Part shown: one piece after another, positions 8,342 to 18,516 of the stretch | How the letters are laid out: each line of letters starts with the position of its first letter | Numbering within the stretch: position 1 is the first letter of the stretch | From: Azospirillum brasilense | Lineage (GTDB): Bacteria; Pseudomonadota; Alphaproteobacteria; Azospirillales; Azospirillaceae | Direction of reading: 5' to 3' | Assembly: GCF_022023855.1 (NCBI RefSeq) | Contig: NZ_CP059449.1 | Location: 2,588,001 to 2,652,000, forward strand | Length of the DNA stretch: 64,000 bases | Translations under genes and position numbers: made by a program | The notes under the pieces: generated by a model | Database searches by the model: none | What the model saw: only the letters and a program-made list of their open reading frames with translations | What the model was told of the DNA's origin: nothing

Positions 8342-8986
8342 ATGGAGACGACGCTCTACATTCCACCGCTCGGCCTTGCGGGCCGGTTCGACGCGCCCGC
8401 AGATTTCGCGGCGGCGGTAATCTTTGCCCATGGCACCTCCAGCGGACGGATGAGCCCGCGCAACGTCCGCGTCGCCGCACGATTGCGCGAGGCCGGATTC
8501 GCCACGCTGCTGATTGACCTGCTGACCGAGGGGGAGAAGGCCGACCCGGCCAACCAGTTCGACGTCCACCGCCAGTCCGAGCGCCTGCTGCTGGCCGTCC
8601 GCCACCTGCGCGCGACTACTGCGGTGGAGCGCAAGCCCATCGGCTTCTTCGGCGCCGGGTCCGGAGCGGCGTCGGCGCTGATCGCGGCCGGGCGCGCCGC
8701 GGAGCATGATGGCGTTGGTGCCGTGGTCTGCCGCGGCGGACGGCCCGATCTGGCGGAGGAATGGCTGAACGCCGTCGCCGCTCCCACCCTGCTGGTGGTC
8801 GGCGGCAAGGACGCCCCGGCGCTGGACCTCAACAACGACGCCTTTACCCGGCTGCACTGCACCAAGGCGCTGGAGGTCGTGCCGGGGGCCGGCAGGCTGT
8901 TCGAGGAAACGGGGAAGCTGGATCAGGTGGCGGATTCCGCGCGTTCCTGGTTCACCACCCATCTGCTCAAGGCAGCCAACGGCTGA
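8342..8986 (+). CDS. Dienelactone-hydrolase-like alpha/beta protein, probably catalytically dead
   Basis: This 214-residue alpha/beta-hydrolase-fold protein belongs to the group often fused to or beside phosphoribosyltransferases. It shows HGTSSGRMSPRNVRVAARL near the first turn and VGGKDAPALDLNNDAF before the acid residue. In the relatives I recall, the nucleophile elbow reads GASTG and the catalytic His sits in ATHLFEE. Here these positions read GAGSG (residues ~101-105) and AGRLFEE, so both Ser and His appear to be replaced, by Gly and Arg. This suggests a non-catalytic member, although the adjacent Ser might substitute. The start follows a strong AAGGGGGAAAGG site. It runs in the same direction as the hydrolase at 9064, 77 bases away. 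Confidence 0.75.
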   Translation: METTLYIPPLGLAGRFDAPADFAAAVIFAHGTSSGRMSPRNVRVAARLREAGFATLLIDLLTEGEKADPANQFDVHRQSERLLLAVRHLRATTAVERKPIGFFGAGSGAASALIAAGRAAEHDGVGAVVCRGGRPDLAEEWLNAVAAPTLLVVGGKDAPALDLNNDAFTRLHCTKALEVVPGAGRLFEETGKLDQVADSARSWFTTHLLKAANG

Positions 8987-9063
8987 GCGCGGGTCGACAG
9001 CGGAAGCGATGCGGGCTACCTCTGGTTTCCCTGCCGCATCGCAGCATCCGGATCGGACCGCCC

Positions 9064-9939
9064 ATGCCCCAGCTCGAAATCCTCAGCCGCCGCCCTGCCG
9101 GACCGGTGAAGCCCGTGCCCCTGCTGTTCGTCCATGGCGCCTTCTGCGGCGGCTGGATCTGGGACGAGCATTTCCTGCCCTGGTTCGCCGAGCAGGGCTG
9201 GGAGGCGCACGCCGTGTCCCTGCGCGGCCACGGCGCCAGCGAGGGGCGGGAGCGCCTGAACAGTTTCGGTATCGCCGACTATGTGGATGACGTTCTGAGC
9301 GCGGTGGAGGCCTGTTCGGCGCCGCCGGTGCTGGTCGGCCATTCCATGGGCGGCATGGTGGTCCAGCGGGCCTTGATCCGCCGCCGCTTCCCGGGGGCGG
9401 TCCTGATGGCCTCCGCCCCGCCGCACGGCCTGCTGGAGTCCTCAATGCGGCTGGCCTGGAGCGATCCCTACGTGTTCCAGCAGATGGGCATGCTGATGAC
9501 CTTCTCCAACGGCATCGAAGCGGAGGCGGTGCGCCGCGCCATGTTCTCCGACCGGGTGCCGTTGGAGTTGGCCAAGCGCTACGAGCCGCTGATGCAGGAG
9601 GAGTCGCAGCGCGTGCTTCTGGACATCGGCGGTTGGATTCCCTTCCCGCTCCTGCCGGCCCGCGGCGCCCGCGTGGCCGTGCTGGGCGCGGAGGAGGACC
9701 GGCTGATCCCCAAGGATCAGGTCGGGGCCACCGCCCGCGCCTTCCGGACGGAGCCGGTGTTCTTCCCGGAGATGGGGCACAGCATGATGCTCGAACCCAG
9801 CTGGGAATCGGTCGCCCGCCACGTTGCGGACTGGGTGGAAACGGCCGTTCTGGAGAAACAGGCGTTGGATAAGGCGGTGCCGAAGAAGACGGCTCCAACG
9901 GCGGTCCCGGACGCGGGCACGCGCGCCGCCGCCGACTGA
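9064..9939 (+). CDS. Alpha/beta-fold hydrolase
   Basis: This is a 291-residue cytoplasmic serine hydrolase of the alpha/beta fold. The oxyanion region is FVHGAFCGGWIWDEHFLPWF, the nucleophile elbow is VGHSMGGMVVQ, the acid is probably Asp in LGAEEDRLIP, and the catalytic His is in FPEMGHSMMLEP. The tail after ~265 (KQALDKAVPKKTAPTAVPDA) is a low-complexity extension. The substrate cannot be predicted; the fold includes lipases, esterases and haloalkane dehalogenases. Homology starts at MPQLEILSRRP, so the longer frame reaching back into the previous gene was not used. It ends 20 bases before the converging chemoreceptor gene. Confidence 0.88.
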   Translation: MPQLEILSRRPAGPVKPVPLLFVHGAFCGGWIWDEHFLPWFAEQGWEAHAVSLRGHGASEGRERLNSFGIADYVDDVLSAVEACSAPPVLVGHSMGGMVVQRALIRRRFPGAVLMASAPPHGLLESSMRLAWSDPYVFQQMGMLMTFSNGIEAEAVRRAMFSDRVPLELAKRYEPLMQEESQRVLLDIGGWIPFPLLPARGARVAVLGAEEDRLIPKDQVGATARAFRTEPVFFPEMGHSMMLEPSWESVARHVADWVETAVLEKQALDKAVPKKTAPTAVPDAGTRAAAD

Positions 9940-9958
9940 CGTCCCGGCGCGCCGCCGT

Positions 9959-11644
9959 TCACTGCGTGCGCAGGGTCCGCAGGAAGCCGCCGATCTCGCC
10001 GTTCAGGGTTTCCGACTGCTGGGCCAGTTGCCGGGACGCCTCCAGCACCGCGTAGGCCATCTTCCCGCACTGGTCGGCGGCGGCGGTGACGCCGGAGATG
10101 TCGCGTGCCACCTCGCGGGTGACGTCGGCGGCCTGCTGCACGTTGCGGCTGATTGCTTGGGTCGCTGCCCCCTGCTCCTCCACCGCCGACGCGATGATCG
10201 TGGCGATGCCGTTCACCTGCTCGATCACCTGCGCCACGCCGCCGATCTCCGCCACCGCCTCGCCGGTCGCGGACTGGACGCCGGCGACCTGGGCGGCGAT
10301 CTCCTCGGTGGCGCGGGCGGTCTGGCTGGCGAGGCTCTTCACTTCGCCGGCGACCACCGCGAAGCCCTTGCCGGCCTCGCCCGCGCGGGCCGCCTCGATG
10401 GTGGCATTGAGCGCCAGGAGGTTGGTCTGCGCCGCGATGTCGTTGATCAGGCTGACCACGGTGCCGATCCGTCCGACCGCCTCGGCCAGCCCGGTCACCT
10501 TGCCGGTCGCCCGCTCCGACGCGATGGCGGCGTCCCGCGCGATGCGCGAGGCGTCGGCGACGCGGCGGCTGATCTCCCCCACCGAACCCGACAGCTGCTC
10601 CGTCGCCACCGCGACCGTCTGCACGTTGACCGAGGTCTGTTCCGTCGCCGTCGCCACGGCGCCGGCCAACCGGTCGGTCTGCCCGGCGGCGCGGGTCATC
10701 TCCTGGGCCTCGCGCTCCATCTCCTCGGTTTCGAGCGACACCGACTTCATCACCTCGCCAACGCTCCGCTCGAACCGCTCGGCGAGACCGGCGAGGGTGC
10801 GGCGCTTGTCCTCCTCCGAGCGGCGCAGCGTGGCGGCCTGATCAGCCTCCAGACGCTTCTTCTCCTCGGCGTTGCTCAGGAACACGCGGGCGGCGCTGGC
10901 CATGGCGCCGATCTCGTCGCGACGGGTCGCCTCGGGAAAGGCGACGGAAAGATCACCGTCCGCCAGGGCGTGCATGCGGGAGCTGAGGCTGCGGATCGTG
11001 GCGCTGAGCCGCACCCCGACCAGCGCAATCAGGCAGACCGCCGGCACCGCCAGAAGACCGGCCACCGCCAGAACGGTCCACAGCGTGCTCAGGAAAGCGC
11101 CGCGGATGTCGTCGATGAAGACGCCCGTCCCGATGTAGATGCCCCAGGGCTGGAAGATCTTGATGTAGGACAGCTTCGCCGCCGTCTCCTCGCTGTTCGG
11201 GGCGACGTTCCAGAAGTATCCGTAGGTCCCCTCCCCCGTTGTCCTGGCGATTCGCGCCATGTCCATCAGGATCGGCGCGCCCTTGGCGTCCTTCACGCCG
11301 GACACTTCCTGCCCCATCAGCTTCGGGCTGGGATGGGCGAAGCCGAAGCCGTCCAGGGTGATCGCGAACAGATATTCCTGCCCGTCGTAGCGCATGCCGA
11401 GAAGCGACCGCTTGAAACGGGCCTGGGCCTCTTCCCGCGTGATCTGGCCGGCGGCGGCCTCCGCCTCGTAGGCAGCGGCCATGCTGTGGGCGGCCTCCAC
11501 CATGAAGCGCAGGGACTGGACGCGGTCCTCGTGCATGCGCTGGTAATTCAGCCAGAGGCCGGCGCCGACGACGGCCGCCGACGCGATGCTTGCCAGAGCC
11601 ACCAACCCCCAGAGCTTCGAGCGGATGGACAAATTATCGAACAT
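9959..11644 (-). CDS. Methyl-accepting chemotaxis protein with Cache sensor
   Basis: This 561-residue chemoreceptor has a TM helix at ~11-30, a periplasmic single-Cache domain ([37 protein letters not shown], then [22 protein letters not shown]), a second TM at ~190-212, and a HAMP domain. The cytoplasmic helical bundle carries the nearly invariant hairpin tip [41 protein letters not shown]. This Cache type often binds small carboxylates in other receptors, but the ligand is not determined here. GGAAGGG lies 5 bases before the ATG. No che genes are adjacent. The 230 bases upstream are AT-rich by local standards and contain no other gene. Confidence 0.95.
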   Translation of the reverse strand: MFDNLSIRSKLWGLVALASIASAAVVGAGLWLNYQRMHEDRVQSLRFMVEAAHSMAAAYEAEAAAGQITREEAQARFKRSLLGMRYDGQEYLFAITLDGFGFAHPSPKLMGQEVSGVKDAKGAPILMDMARIARTTGEGTYGYFWNVAPNSEETAAKLSYIKIFQPWGIYIGTGVFIDDIRGAFLSTLWTVLAVAGLLAVPAVCLIALVGVRLSATIRSLSSRMHALADGDLSVAFPEATRRDEIGAMASAARVFLSNAEEKKRLEADQAATLRRSEEDKRRTLAGLAERFERSVGEVMKSVSLETEEMEREAQEMTRAAGQTDRLAGAVATATEQTSVNVQTVAVATEQLSGSVGEISRRVADASRIARDAAIASERATGKVTGLAEAVGRIGTVVSLINDIAAQTNLLALNATIEAARAGEAGKGFAVVAGEVKSLASQTARATEEIAAQVAGVQSATGEAVAEIGGVAQVIEQVNGIATIIASAVEEQGAATQAISRNVQQAADVTREVARDISGVTAAADQCGKMAYAVLEASRQLAQQSETLNGEIGGFLRTLRTQ

Positions 11645-11876
11645 GACAACCCTTCCGACAAATGCGCGCCGATGACCGATTGCGCGCCGGCCGTTCGGCC
11701 ATCGGAATGCTATAAGAGAAATCGTGACTCATTCATTAATAGTTTTACTTGATCGAATCAAAAGACTGAGCGTTGATCATAGACCTTTCGTTGCGGACGT
11801 TTTGTTTGTTCTGTCAGAAAATTGATGTCCCTTGCGAGGTTTGAAAGTTGTCACGCCTGGACGTGTTCTGTCGCGG

Positions 11877-13766
11877 TCAGGCGCCGGGGGCTGATTTCTG
11901 GGTCAGGACGAGAAAGACCTTTTCCTCAAGCTGCTCCGGAGTGAAGGGCTTGGCGATGTAGGCGCTGACATTATGGGCCAGCGCCCGCTCCACCGCCTTC
12001 AGCGTGGCGAGCGCCGTCACCATCAGGAAGGGCAGATCGCGCCGCACCTCGCGCACCCGGCGCAGCACGTCCAGGCCGCTGGCCTTCGGCATCATCCAGT
12101 CGCAGACGATCAGGTCGTAGGTCCCGTCCCCGGCCAGCCGGAGCAGCGCCTCCTGCCCGTCCGCCGCCGTGTCGATGTGGCCAATGCCGAGGTCGCGCAG
12201 CACCGATTCGACGAAGTGCCGCGGCCCGTCCTCGTCGTCGACGACCAGCACGCGGATGGCGCCGAGGTCGATGAAGGGCACACCGATCACCCCCAGCGCC
12301 CCGCGCATCCAGGAGGCGCGGGCCGAGCGCTCCTTGCCGCCCGTGGCCCCCAGCAGGAAGGAGCGCACGAAGCGCGGCCGGTGCACCTGCCGGTACAGCG
12401 CCTTGGCGACCGCCGCCCGGCTCTTGCCGCGGCAGAAGGCGCCGTCGCCGGCCAGCCGCACCATCTCCAGCACCGTGTCGGGGTTCGGCTCGTCCTTGCC
12501 CTGAAGAGAGCTCAACAGGCGCTGGGTACGGATGAAGGCGTTCTGGATCTCGTCGATCTGCCCGGCCATATGCTCACGGGCGTCCTCCGCGAAGGCGCTG
12601 TCCAGCACGAGCTTCTGCACCTCCGCCAGCCCCTTCAGCTTCTCGGTCTTCTCCTTCCAGCAGTCGAGCAGGCGCCCGGCGAAATCCCGCCCGTCGAAGA
12701 ACTGGGTCAGGTAGCCGTTCACCGCCCGCTCGGCGCTGGGCGACAGCGGCATCCTCTGCAGGACGAACAGGATGCGGAGCTTCTGCATCAGCGTCCGCCC
12801 CTTGGTGATCTCGGGCAGCGTGTCCTCGTTGACGAGCAGGGCGCTGCGCCGCTGGAGCGCCGCTTCCGTCCGGGCGCCGCCGAAATAGCCCTCCCCGGTG
12901 CGCAGCCGCTGCGACACCTGGCTCAGCGCCATGATCTCCCGCTGCACCGCCTCCACCCCAAACAGGTCGCCGGCGCTGGTGATGGTGAAGCGGTCGGGCT
13001 TCGACAATTCGCGGCGCAGCGCGACGATCAGGCTGTCGCTCAGCACCGGCATGGCCGTGCGGCGCACCAGCGCCTCGAGCCCCCGGAAGACCGGCGGCGC
13101 CTCGTCGGGCAGCGGCTTGTCCCCGGCGATCAGCGTCACGATCATGTCCACCCGGTCCACGAAGGGCGCGTCCAGGGAACAGGAGGCGGTACCGGTGTCG
13201 CTGCGCAGGATCTCGCCGAACAGCCGGTCGAGCGGCGCCAGCGCGTCGGCGTCCTCCAGACCCTCCGCCAACTCCAGCAGGAGCCGCGCCTTCTCGGCGA
13301 AGCTGCGGCCCTGGTAGAGGTGGGTGGTCAGCGCCGCATCGACCATGAAGCGCCCGGTGAAGGCGTCGCGGGAGGCGATCAGCCGTTCCGCCGTGGCGGC
13401 GTAGGTGGCCGCCGTCAGATCCGGCGGCTGGGCGTCCTTCAGCCGCTCGCGGGTCAGCCGGGCGACCTCGTTGACCAGGGCGGTCAGCGCGCCCTTGCGG
13501 TCCATTGCCCGTTCCGCCTGCTGCAGGATGGCGACGAAGGTCGGGATGTTGGACAGGCTCTGCTGGTGGCGGGGAGAGTGCAGAAGCTCGGTCGGGGTCA
13601 GCGCGTTCTCGTCGAAATAGCGCTGGCAATGCCGGCCGATGCTGTCGCGGCCCTGCGGGGCGTAGAAGTCCTCCGGGGTCCGGCAGACGACGGCGTCGCT
13701 TCCGCCATCCGCGTCGAGATCCCGGCCATTCTCCCGGCCCTCCGCGATGTTCTGGTCCGATGCCAT
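11877..13766 (-). CDS. Response regulator with large uncharacterised N-terminal region (copy 1)
   Basis: The C-terminal ~120 of 629 residues are a receiver domain: acidic pocket VVDDEDG, phospho-Asp near residue 556 in VCDWMMP, Thr in MVTAL and Lys in IAKPFTPEQLEEK. The preceding ~500 residues are rich in predicted helices and match no domain I know. They are clearly homologous to the protein at 16551-18503: both share (L/I)TPTE(L/F)LH near the start and DEIQN(A/T)F(I/L)RT before the receiver. There is no DNA-binding or enzymatic output motif. The ATG follows GGGGGTAGGGC and lies 14 bases after the hybrid kinase gene, so the two are almost certainly co-transcribed and probably a phosphorelay pair. 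Confidence 0.88.
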   Translation of the reverse strand: MASDQNIAEGRENGRDLDADGGSDAVVCRTPEDFYAPQGRDSIGRHCQRYFDENALTPTELLHSPRHQQSLSNIPTFVAILQQAERAMDRKGALTALVNEVARLTRERLKDAQPPDLTAATYAATAERLIASRDAFTGRFMVDAALTTHLYQGRSFAEKARLLLELAEGLEDADALAPLDRLFGEILRSDTGTASCSLDAPFVDRVDMIVTLIAGDKPLPDEAPPVFRGLEALVRRTAMPVLSDSLIVALRRELSKPDRFTITSAGDLFGVEAVQREIMALSQVSQRLRTGEGYFGGARTEAALQRRSALLVNEDTLPEITKGRTLMQKLRILFVLQRMPLSPSAERAVNGYLTQFFDGRDFAGRLLDCWKEKTEKLKGLAEVQKLVLDSAFAEDAREHMAGQIDEIQNAFIRTQRLLSSLQGKDEPNPDTVLEMVRLAGDGAFCRGKSRAAVAKALYRQVHRPRFVRSFLLGATGGKERSARASWMRGALGVIGVPFIDLGAIRVLVVDDEDGPRHFVESVLRDLGIGHIDTAADGQEALLRLAGDGTYDLIVCDWMMPKASGLDVLRRVREVRRDLPFLMVTALATLKAVERALAHNVSAYIAKPFTPEQLEEKVFLVLTQKSAPGA

Positions 13767-13780
13767 GCCCTACCCCCGCC

Positions 13781-16426
13781 TCATTCGGCCAGCAGCCCGC
13801 GCACCGCCTCGATCAGGCGGTCCGGGGCCACTGGCTTCATGACGATCCGTCGGCCCGGCTGTGCCGTCATGTCCGCCGCCGTTTCATGGGACGCGTAGCC
13901 GGTCAGGAAGAGGATGCGCAGGTCGGGGTTGCGCTCCGCCAGGGCGCGGCTCAGCTCCAGCCCGTTCATGCGGGGCATCGACATGTCGGACACCACGGCG
14001 TCGAACAGCCCGCCGCATTCGTCCCAGCGCTCCAGCGCGTCCAGCCCGTCCACCGCCTCCGTCACCGTGCAGCCGGCCTCCTCCAGTGCCAGCCGGACGT
14101 AGGTGCGCACGGAGTCCTCGTCGTCCACCAGCAGGATGGCGGCACCCTCGTCCTCGCCCAGCCCCAGCCCTTCCACCAGCGAACCGGACCTCACGGGGGC
14201 GGGAACGGCGGGCAGATGGATGGAGAAGACGCTGCCGCGCCCCTCCGGCCCGGCCTCCATTTCGACCGCCCCGCCGGCCTGCTGGGCGGTGCCGTAGACC
14301 ATCCACAGGCCGAGGCCGGTGCCCTTGCCGGGCTCCTTGGTGGTGAAGAACGGTTCCCAGATGCGGTCGCGCACCGCCTCCGGCACGCCGCAGCCCTCGT
14401 CGATGACGCGGATCACGGCGTAGCGGCCGTGCGCCAGCGCGCCATGCCGCCCGAAGAAGCCGGCATCCGGCAAGGCGCTGTCCAGCGCGATGGTCAGCCG
14501 CCCGCCGTCGGGCATGGCGTCGCGCGCGTTGAGGGCGAGGTTCAGGATGGCTTGGTTCAGCATCACCGGGTTGGCGACGGCGTGAGTGTCCGCGTCGCCG
14601 ATGCGGATGTCCAGATCGATGCCGGCGCTCAGCAGCGGCTTCAGAAAGATCTTCAGGTCGCGCACCAGCGCCGCCAGCGCCACCACCTCCATCTCGTCGG
14701 ACGGACGGCGGCGCGAGAAGTCGAGAAGCTGGGCGGTCAGCGCGGCGGCCCGGTCGGACGCCTTGGCGATCTCCCGCACGCAGGTGGTGACGCGCGCCGG
14801 ATCGTCCGGCGCCCGCTCGGCCAGCCGGGCGAAACCGCCGATGGCGGTCAGCATATTGTTGAACTCATGGGCGATGCCGCCGGCCATGCGGCCCACCGCT
14901 TCCATCTTCTGTGATTTCTGAAGCTCCGCCTCGGCGCGGCGGCGCTCGGTCACGTCGTTCAGCACCAGGAGAACCGCCGCCTCCCGCTGATAGACCGCGG
15001 GGAAGGCCCCGATCTCCACATGGCGCTGCTCGCCCGACGGGCGGGCGATCGCGCATTCCACCCGCTGGTGTTCGCCCTCCGCCCCCAGCCCGAGCCGCGT
15101 CGTCACCGTCTCCGCCTCGACGATGAAGCGGTTGAGATCCACCCCCTCCAGCCCGCCGCTGCCGCCCACCCCCAGGATGGACGCCGCGGCGGCGTTGCCG
15201 AAGCGGATGGCCCGGCGGTCCCAGATGACGATGCCGTAGGGCGCCAGCTCGACCAGCTGGCGGTAGCGCTTCTCGCTCTCGCTGAGCGCGCTGACAGTGG
15301 CCTCCAGCCGCTCCGTCTGGCCGGCGAGCTGCTCCTCGCGCCGCTTCAGCTCGGTGATGTCCATCAGGATCTTGACGATGCCGCCGGAGCCGGTGGCGTG
15401 CTCGCTGATGCGGTACCAGCGCCCATCGGACAGGCGGCCGTCCACCGGATCAGTGTGCAGCAGATGGCGCTTCATCCGCTCGGCGATCCAGTCGGCCATC
15501 TCGCGGTCGTCGCCCTCGTACCCGCCGCGCTCGGCGGCGGCGCGCAGAATGTCCTTGAAGGCGGTGCCGGGCACCAGCACGTCGGCCAGATTCGGATAGG
15601 CGCTGCGGTAACGCTCGTTGCAGAAGATCAGACGGTCGTCCGGGCTGAACAGGACGAAGCCCTCGGAGATGCTGGACAGCGCGTCGTGCACCACCGACTG
15701 CATGAAGCGCGCCTCGACCAGGGCCAGCGTCTCCGCGGTCGTCTCGATGCCGGTGCCGCGGTAGCCGGCGAACCGCCCGTCCGCGTCGGTGAAGGGCTGG
15801 GCGCTGATGCGGAAGACGCGGGTGTCGCCCGCCCCGTCGCGCAGCGTGACCTCCAAGTCGCGGAAGGCCCGACCGGCCTCGATGTCGGCCAGATGGTCCA
15901 GCCAGGTTTCGGTGTCCTCGACCAGCGCACCGAGGTCGAGCAGCGAATCGCCGAACACCGGCGCCGGGTCGGCGCCGAGGATCTCCGGCAGCCGTTCGGA
16001 CACGTAGGTGTAGCGGTGGTCGGGGGCGCTTTCCCAGAACCAGTCCGATGCGGCTTCGGCGAAATCGCGGAAGCGCTGGCGGCTGGCGGCCAGTTCCTCG
16101 TTGGCGGCGCGCAGCAGGCGGGCGGAGCGGTCCAGCGCCGCCGCCGCGGCGCGGGCGCGGCGCACCGACAGCACGGCCAGCGCCGCCATCGCCAGCGTCA
16201 TCACGCCGAGCGGCAGCATCAGCCGGTCGCGCCCTTCCTCCGGCATCATCACGGCCAGCAGGCCGGCGGCGCCGAGCATGAGGAACAGCAGGTCGGTCAG
16301 CCCGCCCGGCCCGCGGCGCGGCGCCGCTTCTCCGGCCGGCCGGACGGCACGGACGTCGAGGTCGGTGTCGGTGGGGGGCAGCCCGCCCCGGCCGGAAAGA
16401 TCCACGGAGCCCCGCTCCATCGTCAT
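13781..16426 (-). CDS. Hybrid sensor histidine kinase, PAS-rich (copy 1)
   Basis: The 881-residue protein has two short hydrophobic helices at ~44-60 and ~68-87 ([34 protein letters not shown]) that probably anchor it to the membrane. Three PAS-like units follow ([53 protein letters not shown]). The phospho-acceptor is His ~520 in [16 protein letters not shown], an H-box of the NtrB/hybrid type. The HATPase shows [20 protein letters not shown] and [12 protein letters not shown] receiver follows with phospho-Asp ~814 in VSDMSMP. The ATG at 16424-16426 was chosen because the frame further upstream runs into the regulator gene and reads as non-coding. It is paralogous to the kinase at 18517-20616. 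Confidence 0.92.
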   Translation of the reverse strand: MTMERGSVDLSGRGGLPPTDTDLDVRAVRPAGEAAPRRGPGGLTDLLFLMLGAAGLLAVMMPEEGRDRLMLPLGVMTLAMAALAVLSVRRARAAAAALDRSARLLRAANEELAASRQRFRDFAEAASDWFWESAPDHRYTYVSERLPEILGADPAPVFGDSLLDLGALVEDTETWLDHLADIEAGRAFRDLEVTLRDGAGDTRVFRISAQPFTDADGRFAGYRGTGIETTAETLALVEARFMQSVVHDALSSISEGFVLFSPDDRLIFCNERYRSAYPNLADVLVPGTAFKDILRAAAERGGYEGDDREMADWIAERMKRHLLHTDPVDGRLSDGRWYRISEHATGSGGIVKILMDITELKRREEQLAGQTERLEATVSALSESEKRYRQLVELAPYGIVIWDRRAIRFGNAAAASILGVGGSGGLEGVDLNRFIVEAETVTTRLGLGAEGEHQRVECAIARPSGEQRHVEIGAFPAVYQREAAVLLVLNDVTERRRAEAELQKSQKMEAVGRMAGGIAHEFNNMLTAIGGFARLAERAPDDPARVTTCVREIAKASDRAAALTAQLLDFSRRRPSDEMEVVALAALVRDLKIFLKPLLSAGIDLDIRIGDADTHAVANPVMLNQAILNLALNARDAMPDGGRLTIALDSALPDAGFFGRHGALAHGRYAVIRVIDEGCGVPEAVRDRIWEPFFTTKEPGKGTGLGLWMVYGTAQQAGGAVEMEAGPEGRGSVFSIHLPAVPAPVRSGSLVEGLGLGEDEGAAILLVDDEDSVRTYVRLALEEAGCTVTEAVDGLDALERWDECGGLFDAVVSDMSMPRMNGLELSRALAERNPDLRILFLTGYASHETAADMTAQPGRRIVMKPVAPDRLIEAVRGLLAE

Positions 16427-16550
16427 GGGTGTACCGCCGCGCAAGGCGCGATCTGCATAGACCCGTAATAGGAGGGGAGCCGTTAACAGCCCGTTTCGCT
16501 GTTCGCCTTCGTACGATCGGATTCTACCGTGAGCATACGATTTCCACCGC

Positions 16551-18503
16551 TCAGCGCCGGTTGACCAGAACCAGGATCTTCTCCTCGAGCTGTTCGGGAG
16601 AAAAGGGTTTGGCGATGTAGGCGGTGACGTCGTGAGCCATCGCCTCCTCGACCGCAATGATGGTGGCGAGCGCGGTGACCATCAGGAAGGGCATGTCGGG
16701 ACGCACCGCGCGGACGAGCTTCAGGAACTCCAGCCCCGACAGGCGCGGCATCTTCCAGTCGCAGACGATGAGGTCGAAGGCGCCCTGCCGCTCCTCGAAC
16801 CGGGTCAGCGCCTCACGCCCGTCCTGGGCGATGGTCAGGTCGGTGATGCCGAGGTCGCGCAGGATCATCTCGACATAGCCGCGGGCGGCCGGCTCGTCGT
16901 CGGCCAGCAGGACGCGCAGCGTGTTCATGGCGCGCATCGGCAGGCCGGCGCCGGCCAGCGTGGCGAAGAACTGCGCGAAGCGATCGGCCCGCTGCTCCGT
17001 CGCGCCCTTGCAGCGGGCGAGGTAGCCGCGCAGGAAGGCGGTGGAGCGGACATGGTGCCCGACCAGCTCGCGCGCCGCCGCCACGCATTTCCCCTCGGTG
17101 AAGGCGCCCTCGGCGAGCAGGCTGGCGAACTCCATGACCTCGTCGACGTGGGGCGGGCGGTCCTTGGCGATGCGGGCGAAGACCTTGTTGGTGCGCAGGA
17201 AGGTGTTTTGTATCTCGTCGAGCATGCGGACGTAGCGCTCGCGCAGGCCGTCCGGCAGGGTGGAGCGCGCCACGCGCCGTTGCAGGTCGGCCAGTGCCTT
17301 GATGCGGGCGCGCGGCGTGCGGGCCGTCTCGAACAGGCGCTGTGTGAAGTCGCGGGCCTCCAGATGGCGGCGCAGATGGGCGACGATCATGCGCCGGCTG
17401 CGCTCCCCCGACACCGCCCCTTCGAAGGCCAGCAGATCGACGATGCGGGCGTAGTGGCTCTTGGCGTGCAGCACCGCCTCCAGCCGCGCGCCGGACAGCA
17501 GCAGCGCCACCCGCCGGTCGATCAGCCGGGTCGTGCGCTCCCCGCCGATCACCCCGCCCTTCACCGTCAGGCGGGCGGCGAGGAGACTGATCGCCGACAG
17601 CTCGTCCAGAACCGCCGCCACGCTGTTCGGCTCCGCCTTGGTGCCGGACAGCGGCGCGTCCCCCAGCAGGGCGTGGTGAACCCCCGCCTCCAGCCCCAGC
17701 CGGGCGGCGCGCGCCTGATGGCGGGCGACGAAGGCGGACAGCCGGTGCAGGACCGCCGGGGCGTCGGGGTGCGACGGCGCCTCGCCCCGCCAGACCATCG
17801 CCATGGCGTCGAGCACGCCGCGCAGCCCGTCCGCCCAACCGAACAGCGCCTCGACCACCAGCCCGTTGGCCAGCATCTCCCCGACGATCTGGTCGAGGAT
17901 GGCGATGCCCTCTCCGGACAGCCCGTCCCCGTCGAGCGAGAGGATTCGCACCAGCCGAAGCTCGTGGTTGCGCCCCTCCCCCAGCCAGGCGGACAGCCAG
18001 CAATCGATGGTGTGGCGTCCGGCGAAGCCCGGCGTCCGCGTCATGGTCTGGGCCACGGTGGCGGCGAACTGCTTGGCGTCGATGGACAGGGAGGTGCCGC
18101 TGTGGGCGCGCCGGGCGGTGACGGCCAGCACCTCCTGCTCCAGCCGCCGCAGCTCCTCCAGCCGCATGGCGGGGGAGCGGCGGCCGGGGCGGGCCTGCCG
18201 CTGGGCCACCCGCTCCAGCACCTGGGCGCGGCGCGGCCAGTCGAGGAAGGAGCGCTGCGGCTCCACCTTGTGCAGGAATTCGGTGGGGGTGATGCCGCGC
18301 GTCTCCAGGAACTCCGCCAGCTCCTCCGCGATAAGGAAACGCGCGGCGGGGGCGAAGATCTCCTCGACCCGGACGCAGACGGCGGACTCCGGCGACTCCT
18401 CCGGCGCGTCGCCGCTCAGCTCGCCGAGGAGCGCGTCGACGTCGTAGGCGCCGATGGGAATGCCGTCGGTCGGAAGGGAGGAAGGCGGCGGCACGGCGCT
18501 CAT
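16551..18503 (-). CDS. Response regulator with large uncharacterised N-terminal region (copy 2)
   Basis: This is a 650-residue paralogue of the regulator at 11877-13766. The C-terminal receiver has pocket LADDEPA, phospho-Asp near residue 582 in VCDWKMP, Thr in MVTAL and Lys in IAKPFSPEQLEEK. Receiver similarity to copy 1 is high by eye (LRDLGI, FDLIVCDW, LPFLMVTALAT-like blocks), and N-terminal similarity is lower but clear. The N-terminal region (helices, many Arg and Leu, no recognised motif) has no assigned function. The ATG at 18503 directly follows a TTG codon; the ATG is preferred, with GGCGGGGC upstream. It starts 13 bases after the kinase at 18517 ends, so co-transcription is very likely. 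Confidence 0.88.
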   Translation of the reverse strand: MSAVPPPSSLPTDGIPIGAYDVDALLGELSGDAPEESPESAVCVRVEEIFAPAARFLIAEELAEFLETRGITPTEFLHKVEPQRSFLDWPRRAQVLERVAQRQARPGRRSPAMRLEELRRLEQEVLAVTARRAHSGTSLSIDAKQFAATVAQTMTRTPGFAGRHTIDCWLSAWLGEGRNHELRLVRILSLDGDGLSGEGIAILDQIVGEMLANGLVVEALFGWADGLRGVLDAMAMVWRGEAPSHPDAPAVLHRLSAFVARHQARAARLGLEAGVHHALLGDAPLSGTKAEPNSVAAVLDELSAISLLAARLTVKGGVIGGERTTRLIDRRVALLLSGARLEAVLHAKSHYARIVDLLAFEGAVSGERSRRMIVAHLRRHLEARDFTQRLFETARTPRARIKALADLQRRVARSTLPDGLRERYVRMLDEIQNTFLRTNKVFARIAKDRPPHVDEVMEFASLLAEGAFTEGKCVAAARELVGHHVRSTAFLRGYLARCKGATEQRADRFAQFFATLAGAGLPMRAMNTLRVLLADDEPAARGYVEMILRDLGITDLTIAQDGREALTRFEERQGAFDLIVCDWKMPRLSGLEFLKLVRAVRPDMPFLMVTALATIIAVEEAMAHDVTAYIAKPFSPEQLEEKILVLVNRR

Positions 18504-18516
18504 CAATGCCCCGCCA

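Noticed and set aside
11645..11876. Flagellar-type (sigma-28) promoter before the chemoreceptor
   Set aside because: A TAAA box and a CCGAT-like box are present on the minus strand, but their spacing is far from the required distance.
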